Source of the DNA: Oleomonas cavernae | GTDB taxonomy: Bacteria; Pseudomonadota; Alphaproteobacteria; Zavarziniales; Zavarziniaceae | Direction: 5' to 3' | DNA length: 64,000 nt | NCBI RefSeq assembly: GCF_003590945.1 | Contig: NZ_QYUK01000011.1 | Coordinates: forward strand, 3,256,909-3,320,908 | Shown: positions 54,591 through 64,000 of the stretch, piece by piece | Layout of the letters: the number at the start of each line of letters is the position of its first letter | Position numbering within the stretch: position 1 is the first letter of the stretch | The notes under the pieces: model-generated | Databases searched by the model: none | Told to the model about the DNA's origin: nothing | What the model saw: only the letters and a program-made list of their open reading frames with translations | Program-made: the position numbers and the translations under genes

Positions 54591-55640
54591 ATGATCGTGA
54601 CGAAATCGGGCGAGATGGAACGACAGGCGGTCGCCACACGGCCGCCCTTGTCCGTCGGCTTCGTCCTGGCCGACAATTTCACCCTGTCGGCCTTCTCGCT
54701 GCTGGTCGACCATTTGCGCCTGGCCGCCGACGAGGGCGACCGCAGCCGGCCGATCCTGTGCCGCTGGTCGATCATGTCGAACCGCCAGGAGCCGGTGCGC
54801 GCCAGTTGCGGCGTCTCGGTCGGGCGGACCAGCGAATTCGTCGAGCCCAGGGAATTCGACTACATCGTCGTGGTCGGCGGCGTGCTCCATGCCGGCCGCC
54901 AGCTCGACGAGGAAACCATCAACTACCTCAAGCGCGCCGCGGCCGCCGGGGTCACCCTGGTCGGTGTCTGCACCGGCTCCTTCGTGCTGTGCCGGGCCGG
55001 CCTGATGACCGGGCGGCGCTGTTGCGTGAGCTGGTACCACTACAAGGATTTCCTGGACGAGTTCCCGCACCATCACCCGGTGGCCGACCGGCTCTATGTC
55101 GTCGACGGCAACCGCATCACCTGTTCGGGCGGCGGCGGCGTGGCCGATCTGGCGACCTTCCTCATCGAGCGCCACATCGGCAAGTCGATCGCCCAGAAGA
55201 GCCGCCACGTCCTCCTGCTCGACAAGGTGCGCGCCGGCACCGATGCCCAGCCGCACCCGCCCACCGCCGACGGCGTCGCCGACGACCGGGTGCGCCGGGC
55301 CCTGCTGCTGATGGAACAGCATTTCGCCGATCCCCTGCCGATCGCCGACATCGCCATCCGCCTGAAACTCTCGACCCGGCAGTTGGAGCGCCTGTTCCTG
55401 ACCGCCGTGGGCAAGCGCCCGGCCGCCTATTACCGGTCGCTTCGCCTGCGCTACGCCCGCTGGCTGCTCGACACGACCGACCGCACGGTGACCGATATCG
55501 CCCTGGAATCCGGCTTTTCAGATTGCGCCCATTTCTCGCGCCAGTTCAAAGCCATGCACGGCTACACGCCGACCGACGCGCGTAGCGGGACCAAGGATTC
55601 CGGCGCCGGTTCGATCGCGGCCAGCCGGCTGTTCGACTAA
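54591..55640 (+). CDS. GlxA/GbdR-like GATase1-AraC transcriptional regulator (first of two)
   Basis: 349 residues. DJ-1/PfpI-type domain with the nucleophile-elbow region LVGVCTGSFVLCRAGL and a C-terminal AraC HTH pair (IADIAIRLKLSTRQLERLFLTAVGKRPAAYY; VTDIALESGFSDCAHFSRQFKAMHGYTPTDA). In Pseudomonas this clade includes GbdR (betaine/dimethylglycine), SouR (sarcosine) and CdhR (carnitine). Location beside the sarcosine oxidase and serine dehydratase genes makes a SouR-like role plausible but unproven. GAGGG precedes ATG 54591. It probably regulates the sox or gbc genes. Confidence 0.85.
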   Translation: MIVTKSGEMERQAVATRPPLSVGFVLADNFTLSAFSLLVDHLRLAADEGDRSRPILCRWSIMSNRQEPVRASCGVSVGRTSEFVEPREFDYIVVVGGVLHAGRQLDEETINYLKRAAAAGVTLVGVCTGSFVLCRAGLMTGRRCCVSWYHYKDFLDEFPHHHPVADRLYVVDGNRITCSGGGGVADLATFLIERHIGKSIAQKSRHVLLLDKVRAGTDAQPHPPTADGVADDRVRRALLLMEQHFADPLPIADIAIRLKLSTRQLERLFLTAVGKRPAAYYRSLRLRYARWLLDTTDRTVTDIALESGFSDCAHFSRQFKAMHGYTPTDARSGTKDSGAGSIAASRLFD

Positions 55641-55731
55641 TGTCGCAATTTCTAAAATTCACGTCGAATCTGATAATGCTTGGCGATCGCGGCAGCGTCA
55701 CAATCGCCTATCCGAACACGAGGTGTGGTCC

Positions 55732-56991
55732 ATGCTGGATGTGGTGCAGACTCCGCTGAAATCGCTCATCGCGCGGCGCCGGCCGGGCTACACGCTCGAG
55801 GCGCCGTTCTACACCAGCCCGCAGATCCTGCAGACGGATCTCGACCTGATCTTCGGCCATCACTGGATCTATGTCGGCGTCGAGCCCGACGTGCCGGAAC
55901 CCGGCGACGTCATGGTGGTCGACATCGGCGCCAATTCGGTCCTGATCGTGCGCGACGACGACTTAGGGGTTAAAGCGTTCCACAACGTCTGCCGCCATCG
56001 CGGCGCCCGCCTGGTGCACGAGCCCAAGACGACCGTGGGCAACCTCGTCTGCGGCTATCACCAGTGGACCTACAATCTCGAAGGCAAGCTGGTTCACGCC
56101 GACCACATGGGCAAGGATTTCGATCCCGGTTGCCACGGCCTGAAGCCGGTTCACCTGCGTTCGCTGGCCGGCCTGCTGTTCATCTGCCTGAGCGACGATC
56201 CGCCGGCGGATTTCGACGAGATGGCGGCGGTGATGACGCCCTATATCGCGCCCCACGACATCGCCAATTGCAAGGTGATCCACCAGAGCGACCTGATCGA
56301 ACTGGGCAACTGGAAGCTCACCATGGAAAATAACCGGGAGTGTTACCACTGCTCGGCCAACCACCCGGAACTGACGATCCCGCTCTTCGCCTACGGCTTC
56401 GGCTTCTCGCCCGACTCGGTCGACGAGACGGAATTGAAGCAGGCACAGCGCTACGAGCAGATGGTCTGCGATCTCGGCGCCCAGTGGGAGGCCGACGGCC
56501 TGCCCTCGCGCGAGGTCGACCGGCTGGACGACATGGTCACCGGCTATCGCACCCAGCGCCTGCCGATCGACCGCGACGGCGAATCCCAGACCATCGACAC
56601 CAAGGTCGCCTCGAAGAAACTGCTGGGCCAGTTCACCAATTCCAAGCTGGGCGGCCTGTCGTTCTGGACCCAGCCCAATTCCTGGCACCATTTCATGAGC
56701 GATCACATCGTCACCTTCAGTGTGATCCCGCTCGATGCCGAACGCACCCTGCTGCGCACCAAGTGGCTGGTCCACAAGGACGCGGTCGAAGGCGTCGACT
56801 ACGATCTGGAAAACGTCATCGGCGTGTGGGTCGCGACCAACGACCAGGACGGCACCCTGGTCGGCTGGGCCCAGGCGGGGGCGCGCAGCCAGGCCTACGA
56901 GCCCGGCCCCTATTCGCCCTATACCGAGATGCTGGTCGACAAGTTCTGCAACTGGTACATCGGGCGTCTCAACGCCCTGCTGCCGCGTTGA
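55732..56991 (+). CDS. gbcA: Glycine betaine monooxygenase, Rieske oxygenase subunit
   Basis: 419 residues. Rieske [2Fe-2S] motif C87-x-H89 ... C107-x2-H110 (VCRHRG; CGYHQWTYN). The mononuclear iron region is ENNRECYHCSANHPELT, followed by the catalytic-domain C-terminal half ending YIGRLNALLPR. It demethylates glycine betaine to dimethylglycine, using electrons from GbcB. CGAGG precedes ATG 55732; a GATAAT-like -10 element lies about 60 bp upstream. The GbcB gene follows by 5 bp. It contains one TTA-GGG Leu-Gly pair at 55963. Confidence 0.92.
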   Translation: MLDVVQTPLKSLIARRRPGYTLEAPFYTSPQILQTDLDLIFGHHWIYVGVEPDVPEPGDVMVVDIGANSVLIVRDDDLGVKAFHNVCRHRGARLVHEPKTTVGNLVCGYHQWTYNLEGKLVHADHMGKDFDPGCHGLKPVHLRSLAGLLFICLSDDPPADFDEMAAVMTPYIAPHDIANCKVIHQSDLIELGNWKLTMENNRECYHCSANHPELTIPLFAYGFGFSPDSVDETELKQAQRYEQMVCDLGAQWEADGLPSREVDRLDDMVTGYRTQRLPIDRDGESQTIDTKVASKKLLGQFTNSKLGGLSFWTQPNSWHHFMSDHIVTFSVIPLDAERTLLRTKWLVHKDAVEGVDYDLENVIGVWVATNDQDGTLVGWAQAGARSQAYEPGPYSPYTEMLVDKFCNWYIGRLNALLPR

Positions 56992-56996
56992 GCGCC

Positions 56997-58094
56997 ATGG
57001 GCCATCCCGATCCCGTCGCCCCGCATCTGGCCCAGGGCCTGGCACCCTGGAACGCGGATGAGGACGACATCCTGGTCTGCCGCCAGGTGCGGGCGGAAAC
57101 CGCGGATGTGAAGAGCTTCATCTTCGCCGCCCGCACCCCGCGCCTGTTCCATTACCGGCCGGGCCAGTTCCTGACCTTCGACTTCGAGATCGGCGGCGAG
57201 ACGGTCAACCGCTGCTACACCATCTCCTCCGCCCCCACCCGGCCGCACTTGGTCTCGATCACGGTGAAGCGGGTGCCCGGCGGGCCGGTCTCGAACTGGC
57301 TGCACGACCATATGGCGCCCGGCCGCGAAATCCGCGCCACCGGGCCGATGGGCGAATTCTCCACCAGCACCCACCCGGCGCCCAAGTACCTGTTCCTGTC
57401 GGGCGGCAGCGGCATCACGCCGCTGATGTCGATGGCGCGCAGCCATCACGACCTGGCCCTGCCCGTCGACATCACCTTCGTCCACAGCGCGCGCAGCCCG
57501 GCCGACATCATCTTCCGCGACGAGCTGGACCTGATGGGCCGCAACCTGCCCGGTTTCAGGGCGATCTCGATCTGCGAGGCCGACAGCCCGGGCGAGCGCT
57601 GGGGCGGTTTCCGCGGCCGCCTGAGCCTGGACGCGCTGAGCGTCATCGCCCCCGATTTCCGGACACGGGAAATCTTCACCTGCGGCCCGGCACCCTACAT
57701 GGCGGCGGTGCGCGGGATTCTGGGCCAGGCGGGCTTCGACATGGACCGCTACCATGAGGAAAGCTTCGACTTCGGCACGCTGACGGGTGCCGAAGACACC
57801 GCGACGGCGGTCGCCGTGGCGGCGCCGGGCCTGAGCTACCGCGTCGAATTCACCAAGAGCCGCCGGGTCATCGACTGCCCGGCCGACAAGCACATCCTGG
57901 ACGCCGCGCGAGAGGCGGGCATGCGCCTGCCCTCGTCCTGCACCAAGGGCCTGTGCGGCACCTGCAAGAGCAAGATCGTCTCGGGCAAGGTCGAGATGAA
58001 GCATGCGGGCGGCATCCGCCAGCGCGAGATCGACATGGGGCTGGCGCTGATCTGCTGCTCCAAGCCGCTCGGCGACCTCGTGATCGAGCGATAG
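56997..58094 (+). CDS. gbcB: Glycine betaine monooxygenase, ferredoxin reductase subunit
   Basis: 365 residues. FAD-binding reductase domain (FHYRPGQFLTFDFEIGG, RCYTISSAPTRP), NAD-binding domain (LFLSGGSGITPLMSMARSHHD, IFTCGPAPYMAAVRGIL), and a C-terminal plant-type [2Fe-2S] ferredoxin domain with CTKGLCGTC (C315, C320, C323) plus a downstream Cys near ICCSKP. It passes electrons from NADH to GbcA. Confidence 0.92.
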   Translation: MGHPDPVAPHLAQGLAPWNADEDDILVCRQVRAETADVKSFIFAARTPRLFHYRPGQFLTFDFEIGGETVNRCYTISSAPTRPHLVSITVKRVPGGPVSNWLHDHMAPGREIRATGPMGEFSTSTHPAPKYLFLSGGSGITPLMSMARSHHDLALPVDITFVHSARSPADIIFRDELDLMGRNLPGFRAISICEADSPGERWGGFRGRLSLDALSVIAPDFRTREIFTCGPAPYMAAVRGILGQAGFDMDRYHEESFDFGTLTGAEDTATAVAVAAPGLSYRVEFTKSRRVIDCPADKHILDAAREAGMRLPSSCTKGLCGTCKSKIVSGKVEMKHAGGIRQREIDMGLALICCSKPLGDLVIER

Positions 58095-58103
58095 GAGACG
58101 GCG

Positions 58104-59090
58104 ATGGTGGACCTGGCCCGGCTGGACCGCATCGGCTTCCTGACTCTGCCCGACTATTCCCAGATCGCGGTCGCCAGCGCCATCGAGGCCTGCCGCATGG
58201 CCAACTATGTCGCCGGTCACGAGAGCTATACCTGGAAGGCGGTCAGCCTGGACGGCAATCCCGTGGCCGCCAGCAACGGCTTTAGCCTGGCGCCGACGAT
58301 GAGCCTGGAGGCCGCCGGCCAGCTCAACTGCCTGTTCGTCTGCGGCGGGGTGCGTGTGCGCGAGGCGGTCGACCGGCGCGTCACCGATGCCCTGCGCCGC
58401 CTGGCCCGCCAGGGCGTCGCCTTGGGCTCGCTGTGCACCGGCACCTTCGCCCTGGCCGAGGCCGGCCTGCTCGACAACTACCGCTGCGCCGTCCATTGGG
58501 AGAACCTGGACGCGGTACGCGAGGAGTTTCCCGAGATCGACATCTGCGACGATCTCTTCGTGATCGACCGCGACCGCCTGACCTGCACCGGCGGGGTGGC
58601 GCCGCTGGACCTCATGCTGGCCCTGATCGAGCAGCGGCTGGGCCGGGGCGTGGCCAGCAAGGTCTCCAAGCAGTTCATCCAGGAGCGTATCCGCGCCGCC
58701 AGCGAGCGGCAGCGCCCGAACCCCTGGGGCGAATATCCCGACAAGATCATCGGCCTCGCCCATCAGCTCATGCAGACCACGATCGAAGTGCCGGTGACCA
58801 TTCCCTATATCGCGCGGGCGATGGGCATTTCCCGTCGCCAGTTGGAGCGGGTGTTCAAGCGGCACACGGGCAAGTCGCCGGCGGAATACTACCTCGACCT
58901 GCGCCTGACCAAGGCGCGGGAATTGCTGCGCCTGACCAACATGCCGATCACCGATATCGGCATCGCCTGTGGCTTCCAGTCGTCGGCCCATTTCTCGACC
59001 GCTTTCAAGTCGCAGTACGGCCGGCCGCCGCGGGCCGAGCGCGGGGCGTCGGTCCTCGCGCCTCATGAACGCGTGGAGATGCACCTGTGA
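58104..59090 (+). CDS. gbdR: GbdR-like GATase1-AraC transcriptional regulator (second of two)
   Basis: 328 residues. It opens with DRIGFLTLPDYSQIAVASAIEACRMANYV, the start pattern of the GbdR/CdhR clade. The elbow SLCTGTFALAEAGLLD keeps its Cys. The AraC HTH pair is IPYIARAMGISRRQLERVFKRHTGKSPAEYYLDLR and ITDIGIACGFQSSAHFSTAFKSQYG. As it sits inside the gbcAB-dgcA operon, it is the best candidate for the glycine betaine/dimethylglycine-responsive activator. AGGAGA precedes ATG 58104; its TGA overlaps dgcA. Confidence 0.82.
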   Translation: MVDLARLDRIGFLTLPDYSQIAVASAIEACRMANYVAGHESYTWKAVSLDGNPVAASNGFSLAPTMSLEAAGQLNCLFVCGGVRVREAVDRRVTDALRRLARQGVALGSLCTGTFALAEAGLLDNYRCAVHWENLDAVREEFPEIDICDDLFVIDRDRLTCTGGVAPLDLMLALIEQRLGRGVASKVSKQFIQERIRAASERQRPNPWGEYPDKIIGLAHQLMQTTIEVPVTIPYIARAMGISRRQLERVFKRHTGKSPAEYYLDLRLTKARELLRLTNMPITDIGIACGFQSSAHFSTAFKSQYGRPPRAERGASVLAPHERVEMHL

Positions 59091-61125
59091 TCGCCAATGC
59101 CGATGCCCTGCTCAAGCCCCTGAAGATCAAGGGCCTGACCATCCGCAACCGGGTGATGAGCACCAGCCACGCCCCTGGTTATGGCAAGGACGGCAAGCCG
59201 CAGGAGCGCTATCAGCTCTATCACGAGGAAAAGGCCAAGGGCGGCATCGGGCTGACCATGTTCGGCGGCTCCTCCTCGGTCGGCCTGGACAGCCCGGCGA
59301 CGCCGTGGAACCAGATCTCGGTCGCCGACGATTCGATCATCCCCTATTTCCAACACTTCGCCGAGCGGGTACACCGCCACGGTGCCAAGCTGATGATCCA
59401 GCTCACCCACATGGGCCGGCGCACCAAATGGGATACCGACAACTGGTTTCCCACCGTTTCCTCCTCGCCCCGGCGCGAACCCGCCAGCCGGGCCATCCCC
59501 AAGGCGATGGAGGACGAGGACTTCACCCGCATCATCGCCGATTACGCCGCCGCCGCCAGGCGGGCCAGGGAGGGCGGCCTGGACGGGATCGAACTATCGT
59601 CGGCCCACGGCCACCTGATCGACCAATTCTGGAGCCCGTCGGTCAACCAGCGCACCGACAAATACGGCGGCCCGCTCGAGAACCGCATGCGTTTCGGCAT
59701 CGAGGTGCTGGAGGCGATGCGCGCCGCGACCGGCGACGATTTCGTCATCGGCATGCGCATGTCGGCCGACGAACTCTATGCCCAAGGCCTGTCCCACGAG
59801 GATTGCCTGACCATCGCGACCGACTATGCCGGGCGCGGCCTGGTCGACTTCCTCAACATCATGGGCGGCCAGGCCCGGGACCACATGGCCCATGCCGTGG
59901 TCCTGCCCAACATGTCCTTCCCCGTGGCGCCCTTCGTCTACCTCGCCAGCGCCGTAAAGCGCGAGGTGGATGTGGCGGTATTCCATGCCCAGCGCGTGAC
60001 GGATCTTGCCACCGCCGCCCGCGTGGTCGCGGAAGGCCATGTCGACATGGTGGCCATGACCCGCGCCCATATCGCCGACCCGCACCTGGTGCGCAAGCTG
60101 ATCGAGGGCCGCGACGACGATATCCGCCAATGCGTCGGGGCCGGTTACTGCATCGACCGCATCTATGTCGGCGGCGACGCCCTGTGCATCCAGAACGCGG
60201 CCACGGGCCGCGAGGCCTTCATGCCCCATGTCATCGCCAAGGCGCCCGCCCCGCGCAAGGCGGTGGTGATCGGCGCCGGCCCGGCCGGCCTGGAAGCCGC
60301 CCGCGTGCTGGCCGAGCGCGGCCACAAGGTGGTGCTGTTCGAGAAGGAGCCCCAAGTCGGCGGCCAGATCAACATCGCCGCCAAGGCGACCTGGCGTGAG
60401 GCGCTGTCGGGCATTCCCCGCTGGCTGCTGGGCCAGGTGCAGAAACTGGGTGTCGACCTGCGATTGGGGACCGCCGCCACCGCGGATATCGTCAATGCTG
60501 AGAACCCCGATGTGGTCATTGTCGCCACCGGCGGCCGGCCGGGCGACATCCAGGTGCCGGGCGCCGAACATGCCGTCTCCACCTGGGACGTGCTTACGGC
60601 TAAGATTCAGCCCACGGGCAGCGTGCTGCTCTATGACGAGACCGGGCAGCACCAGGGCTCGTCCGTCGCCGAGGTCCTGGCCAAATCAGGCTGCCTGGTG
60701 GAAGTCGCCACCCACGACCGCATGATCGCGGAGGAAGTGGGCACCACCAACCAGCCGATCCACCTGCGCGAACTCTACCGGCTGGGCGTGATCCAGACCC
60801 CAACATGGAACTGGCCGAAATCTACAAGGAGGGCAACCGCATGGTCGCCGTCCTGCGCAACACCGTGACCGACCAGGAAGAGGAACGCCTGGTCGACCGG
60901 GTGGTGGTGGAGGTCGGCACGCTGCCCGTCGACGCGCTCTATTTCGACCTCAAGGCCCGTTCGGTGAACCGCGGCCAGACCGACCAGCACGCCATCGTCG
61001 AAGGCCGGCCCCAGCCCCATGCCGATGAACCGGGCCTGAAACTCTACCGCGTCGGCGACGCCGTCGCCGGCCGCAACATCCACGCCGCGATCTACGACAG
61101 CTTGCGCCTGTGCAAGGACATCTGA
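59087..61125 (+). CDS. dgcA: Dimethylglycine demethylase subunit DgcA, one apparent frameshift
   Basis: After correction about 679 residues, the family length. Residues 1-380 are an old-yellow-enzyme barrel (LKIKGLTIRNRVMSTSHAPGYGK, MIQLTHMGRR). Then comes a cysteine region C349...C355...C367 and a pyridine-nucleotide half (KAVVIGAGPAGLEAARVLAERGHKVVLFEKEP). It is a TMADH-family enzyme, oxidising dimethylglycine to sarcosine. The frame breaks at C run 60797-60800; one more C joins it to NMELAEIYKEGN. Start is GTG 59087, overlapping the gbdR stop. Where TMADH has its second cluster cysteine this protein has Ala352. Confidence 0.9.
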
Positions 61126-61156
61126 GCGATGGCGCCGCGCCGCCGTCCTGGACCCG

Positions 61157-61299
61157 TGCCCTCTCCGCCGCGTGCGGGGGAGAGGGAGGGGACCCGTCGC
61201 GTCAGCGATGGGGAGGGTGAGGTGGTCGTCGGGCCAAGCCTCGCTTTACGCCATCCACCCACCTCACCCCACCCTCTCCCCCCTGAAGGGCGGAGAGGG
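61157..61299. repeat. Intergenic palindromic repeat, family A copy 3
   Basis: CCCTCTCCGCC at 61157 and GGCGGAGAGGG ending at 61299, with inner GGGTGAGGTGG / CCACCTCACCCC arms. It sits inside the putative dgcA-dgcB operon (239 bp gap), so the RNA would form a long hairpin between the two genes. Confidence 0.75.
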
Positions 61300-61364
61300 C
61301 TACCCTTTGCCGCCATCCTGCCCTTCGCCGGGATGACGATTGAGATTGCCGTGGGGCTTTCCCC

Positions 61365-63253
61365 GTGACCGCCGGCGTCGCCCTTATCGCATCGGTGCTG
61401 GTCCTGGCCGTCCTCGGCGCGATCGAGGCCGGGCGCCGCGCCGTCCTGTGGCGGGCAGGCCAGCCGGCGACCGTCAACTGGATCGGCGGGATCATCGCCT
61501 TGCCCCGGCGCTACCTGGTCGACGTCCATCACATCGTCGCGCGCGATCGGGCGGCGGCGCGGATGCACATGCTGGTCGCGGGCGGCCTGCTGGGCGGATC
61601 GGTGCTACTGGCCCTGGGCATCGTGCCGGGACTTGCTGCATCCCACTTTTACTGGGCCCTAGTCGCGCTGCTGTTCGCGGTGATGATTGCGGGCAGCATG
61701 CTGGTCGCCCGGCGCCGCCTGCCCCGCCGGCCCCGGCATCTGTCGGCCGGGCGCTTCCTGGTCCTGCCCTGGCTCCTCGCCGCCTATGCCGTCGGCTGTT
61801 TCCTGGTGGCCGCCGATGCGGCCTTCGGCGGCTCGGCCTTCGGCTACGCCGGCCTGATGCTGGCAATCGGCGGCGGTGTCGGCCTGGTCCTGCAATTGCG
61901 CGCGGGGCCGCTGCGCCATGTCATCGCCGGCACCATCCACCTGATCGCCCATCCCCGCGCCGGCCGGTTCGCCGGCGAACGGGAAACCGCACTCGCCCCC
62001 CTGAACCTCAATGCCGAAAAGCTGGGGTGGAGCGGCCGCAGGACCTGGCCTGGAACCGCCTGGCCAGCTTCGATGCCTGTATCCAGTGCGGTCGCTGCGA
62101 ACAGGCCTGCCCGGCCTTCGCCGCCGGCCAGCCGCTGAATCCCAAGCGCCTGATCCAGGACCTGGCGGCGGCGACCCAGCCCCAGGGCAGCAACGCCGCC
62201 TATGCCGGCAGCCCCTATCCCAATGCCCCGATTGTCGCCGGCGTCGGCGGGCCGGACCTGCCGATCATCGGCACGGACGGGATGATCCACCCCGACACGC
62301 TGTGGTCCTGCACCACCTGCCGGGCCTGTGTCGAGGAATGCCCGATGATGATCGAGCATGTCGACACCATCATCGACCTGCGCCGCTTCCAGACCCTGGA
62401 ACGCGGCGCCATGCCGGGGAAGGCGGTGGAACCGCTGGCGGAACTGCGCCTGGCCGACGATCCCGGCGGCCGGCCCTTGAGCGCCCGAACCGATTTCGTC
62501 GCCGGCCTGGACCTGCCCCTGATCGCCGACAAGGGCACGGCGGAGGTGCTGCTGTGGCTGGGCGAGGGCGCTTTCGACCTGCGCTACGGCCGCTCGCTGC
62601 GCGCCCTGGTCAAGCTGCTGCACCTGGCCCACGTCGATTTCGCCGTGCTGGGCGCCAGTGAAAAGGATTGCGGCGACCTGGCCCGGCGACTGGGCGACGA
62701 GGTGACCTTCCAGCGCCTGGCGCGGGAGAATATCGCCACCCTGAAATCCTATCGCTTCCAGCGCATCGTCACCGCCGACCCCCATGCCCTGCACGTCTTG
62801 CGCAACGAATACCCGGCCTTCGGCGGGCAGTTCGAGGTGATGCACCACACCGCCCTGCTCGACCGCCTGGCCGCCGAGGGGCGCATTCCTTTAGGCGCCG
62901 GCAGCGGCGAAAGTGTGACCTATCACGACCCCTGCTACCTCGGCCGCTACAACGGCGAGTTCGAGGCCCCGCGCCGCCTGCTCGACCGGCTGGGCCTCAC
63001 GCGCATCGAGATGGAGCGCCACGGCCGCCATTCCATGTGCTGCGGCGGGGGCGGCGGCGCCCCGGTCAGCGACATCCAGGGCACCACCCGCATTCCCGAC
63101 CTGCGCATGGCCCAGGCCCGCGAGACCGGGGCCGCCATCGTCGCCGTCGGCTGCCCCGGCTGCACCGCCATGCTGGAAGGCGTGGTCGGCGGCGGGGCCC
63201 AGGTGCGCGACCTGGCCGAGCTGATGCTGGCCAATGTCGAGGCGGCGGCATGA
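61365..63253 (+). CDS. dgcB: Dimethylglycine demethylase Fe-S subunit DgcB, one apparent frameshift
   Basis: After correction about 629 residues. Several N-terminal membrane segments (SVLVLAVLGAIEAG, GGSVLLALGIVPGLAA and others up to about residue 180), then two four-cysteine cluster motifs (CIQCGRCEQACP and CTTCRACVEECP), and two C-terminal CCG-type domains (CYLGRYNGEFEAP...SMCCGGGGG...CPGCTAM). It is an HdrD/GlpC-like quinone-linked subunit, passing electrons from DgcA via the flavoprotein to the membrane. The frame breaks at G run 62024-62027; adding G gives EKLGVERPQDLAWNR. Start is GTG 61365. Confidence 0.89.
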
Positions 63254-64000
63254 GCCGGCGGCGCATCGACCCACGGGCCGGCCTCGATGCCCGGCGGGTA
63301 TCGGGCGGCGCCAGGGCGCGTTTCACCATCGAGGCGGCGGCCCGCCCCGAAGGCGATCGGCCACGCCGCGACCCGCGGGCCGAACGCGCGGCGCAAACTA
63401 CGGCCACCGGCGCCCGCCTGCGCCTGGACCGCAGCCTGCCGCTGGCCGGCGGCCACGCACCAGTAGCGCAGGCCATCCAAGCCACCAACCAGCCCGCGCC
63501 CGAGCGGGTGATCATCGACGATCCCGCCTTCCTGGTCCTGGTGGTGGCCGATGCCGCCAATGACCGGCTGTTGCCCCACGACCGGCAAATCCTGGGGCAG
63601 CGCGTCAACTCGCCACCGGCGGCGGGGCGGTGGTGCTGGCCGGCGCCGTGGCAGCCGAGGAAGCCGGTGCCGCCGGCGCCGACCGCCTGATCGCCCTCGA
63701 GCGCGACTGGGATCCTGAAGGTCGCACGGCCGACCTGGCAGGCCTGATCGCGACCCTGGCGCCGCGCCATGTCCTGTTTCCCGAGACGCAGACCGGCGGC
63801 GATCTCGCCCGCCGTCTGGCCGCGGCGAGCGGCGAGCCCCTGTTCCCGGGTGCCGAGTCGATTTCGCCGCAGGCGGTGGGGCGTCCGGCCAAAGGCCACA
63901 GGGTCGAACAACGCTGCCGCCCGCCGCGCCTGATCACCATCGTGGCCGACGTGGTCGCGGCCCATGGCGGCAGGGTCCACGAGGCACGCCCCCTCGCGGC
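63250..64000 (+). CDS. EtfA-like electron transfer flavoprotein subunit (dgc-linked), 5' part, one apparent frameshift
   Basis: The gene starts at ATG 63250, overlapping the dgcB stop, and runs out of the window. The early residues (RRRIDPRAGLDARRVSGGARARF) and the block PAFLVLVVADAANDRLLPHDRQILGQ match the EtfA-like protein encoded after dgcB in Pseudomonas aeruginosa (PA5400 type). The frame is lost near 63607-63610 (AACTCG); with one more base it continues LATGGGAVVLAGAVAAEE... into a normal ETF alpha domain. It would accept electrons from DgcA. Confidence 0.8.

Overview
The window is GC-rich bacterial DNA with alphaproteobacterial character. Nearly every gene has strong G/C third-position bias, and several families are typical of the group: the split YeeE/YedE pair, DUF3422, DUF2076, PhaZ and the TelA/XpaC pair. 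The gene set suggests an aerobic, PHB-storing heterotroph of Rhodospirillales or a related order. The exact taxon is inference. No phage, insertion sequence, CRISPR array or replication origin was recognised.

Layout. 1-5.7 kb: tail of a YtcJ-like amidohydrolase, DoxX and MFS genes in one operon, then a GlxA-type regulator, an isochorismatase-like hydrolase, an SDR and an SRPBCC protein. 5.7-8.3 kb: minus-strand set of ECF sigma factor, anti-sigma factor, BI-1 membrane protein and DUF2076 protein. 8.4-11 kb: enoyl-CoA hydratase and two glycosyltransferase-type genes. 11.1-12.4 kb: tRNA-Thr(CGT) next to a patch of intact and decayed toxin-antitoxin genes. 12.5-17.6 kb: ssuACB sulfonate transporter, then katG. 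17.7-21.6 kb: sugar isomerase, desaturase, MBL hydrolase and two hotdog thioesterases. 21.6-28.3 kb: HigBA-like toxin-antitoxin pair, HAD phosphatase, YeeE/YedE pair, DUF3422, modBC without modA, and an L-2-hydroxyglutarate oxidase-like gene. 28.3-34.4 kb: GntR regulator and a complete dipeptide/nickel-type ABC transporter. 34.8-37.6 kb: secreted protein, XpaC, TelA and an HExxH protein. 37.7-47.7 kb: thioesterase, MFS/TetR pair, PhaZ, a Sel1-repeat membrane protein, tandem secreted paralogues and a DsbA-fold isomerase.

47.9-64 kb (to the window end) is a glycine betaine degradation island. GbcA/GbcB demethylate betaine to dimethylglycine. DgcA/DgcB and an EtfA-like flavoprotein take it to sarcosine. 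SoxBDAG oxidises sarcosine to glycine. The L-serine dehydratase can send serine, made from glycine plus a one-carbon unit, to pyruvate. Two GATase1-AraC regulators lie inside the island.

Two sequence-quality signals affect interpretation. Six genes (katG three times; modC, the 2-hydroxyglutarate oxidase-like gene, dgcA, dgcB and the etfA-like gene once each) are broken by eight apparent one-base deletions. Seven of these lie in C or G runs, and one added base restores a full-length family protein each time. Separately, eleven TTA leucine codons in ordinary genes are all followed by GG, the pattern expected if methylated CCTGG were misread as CTTAG. Three families of intergenic palindromic repeats are dispersed through the window.
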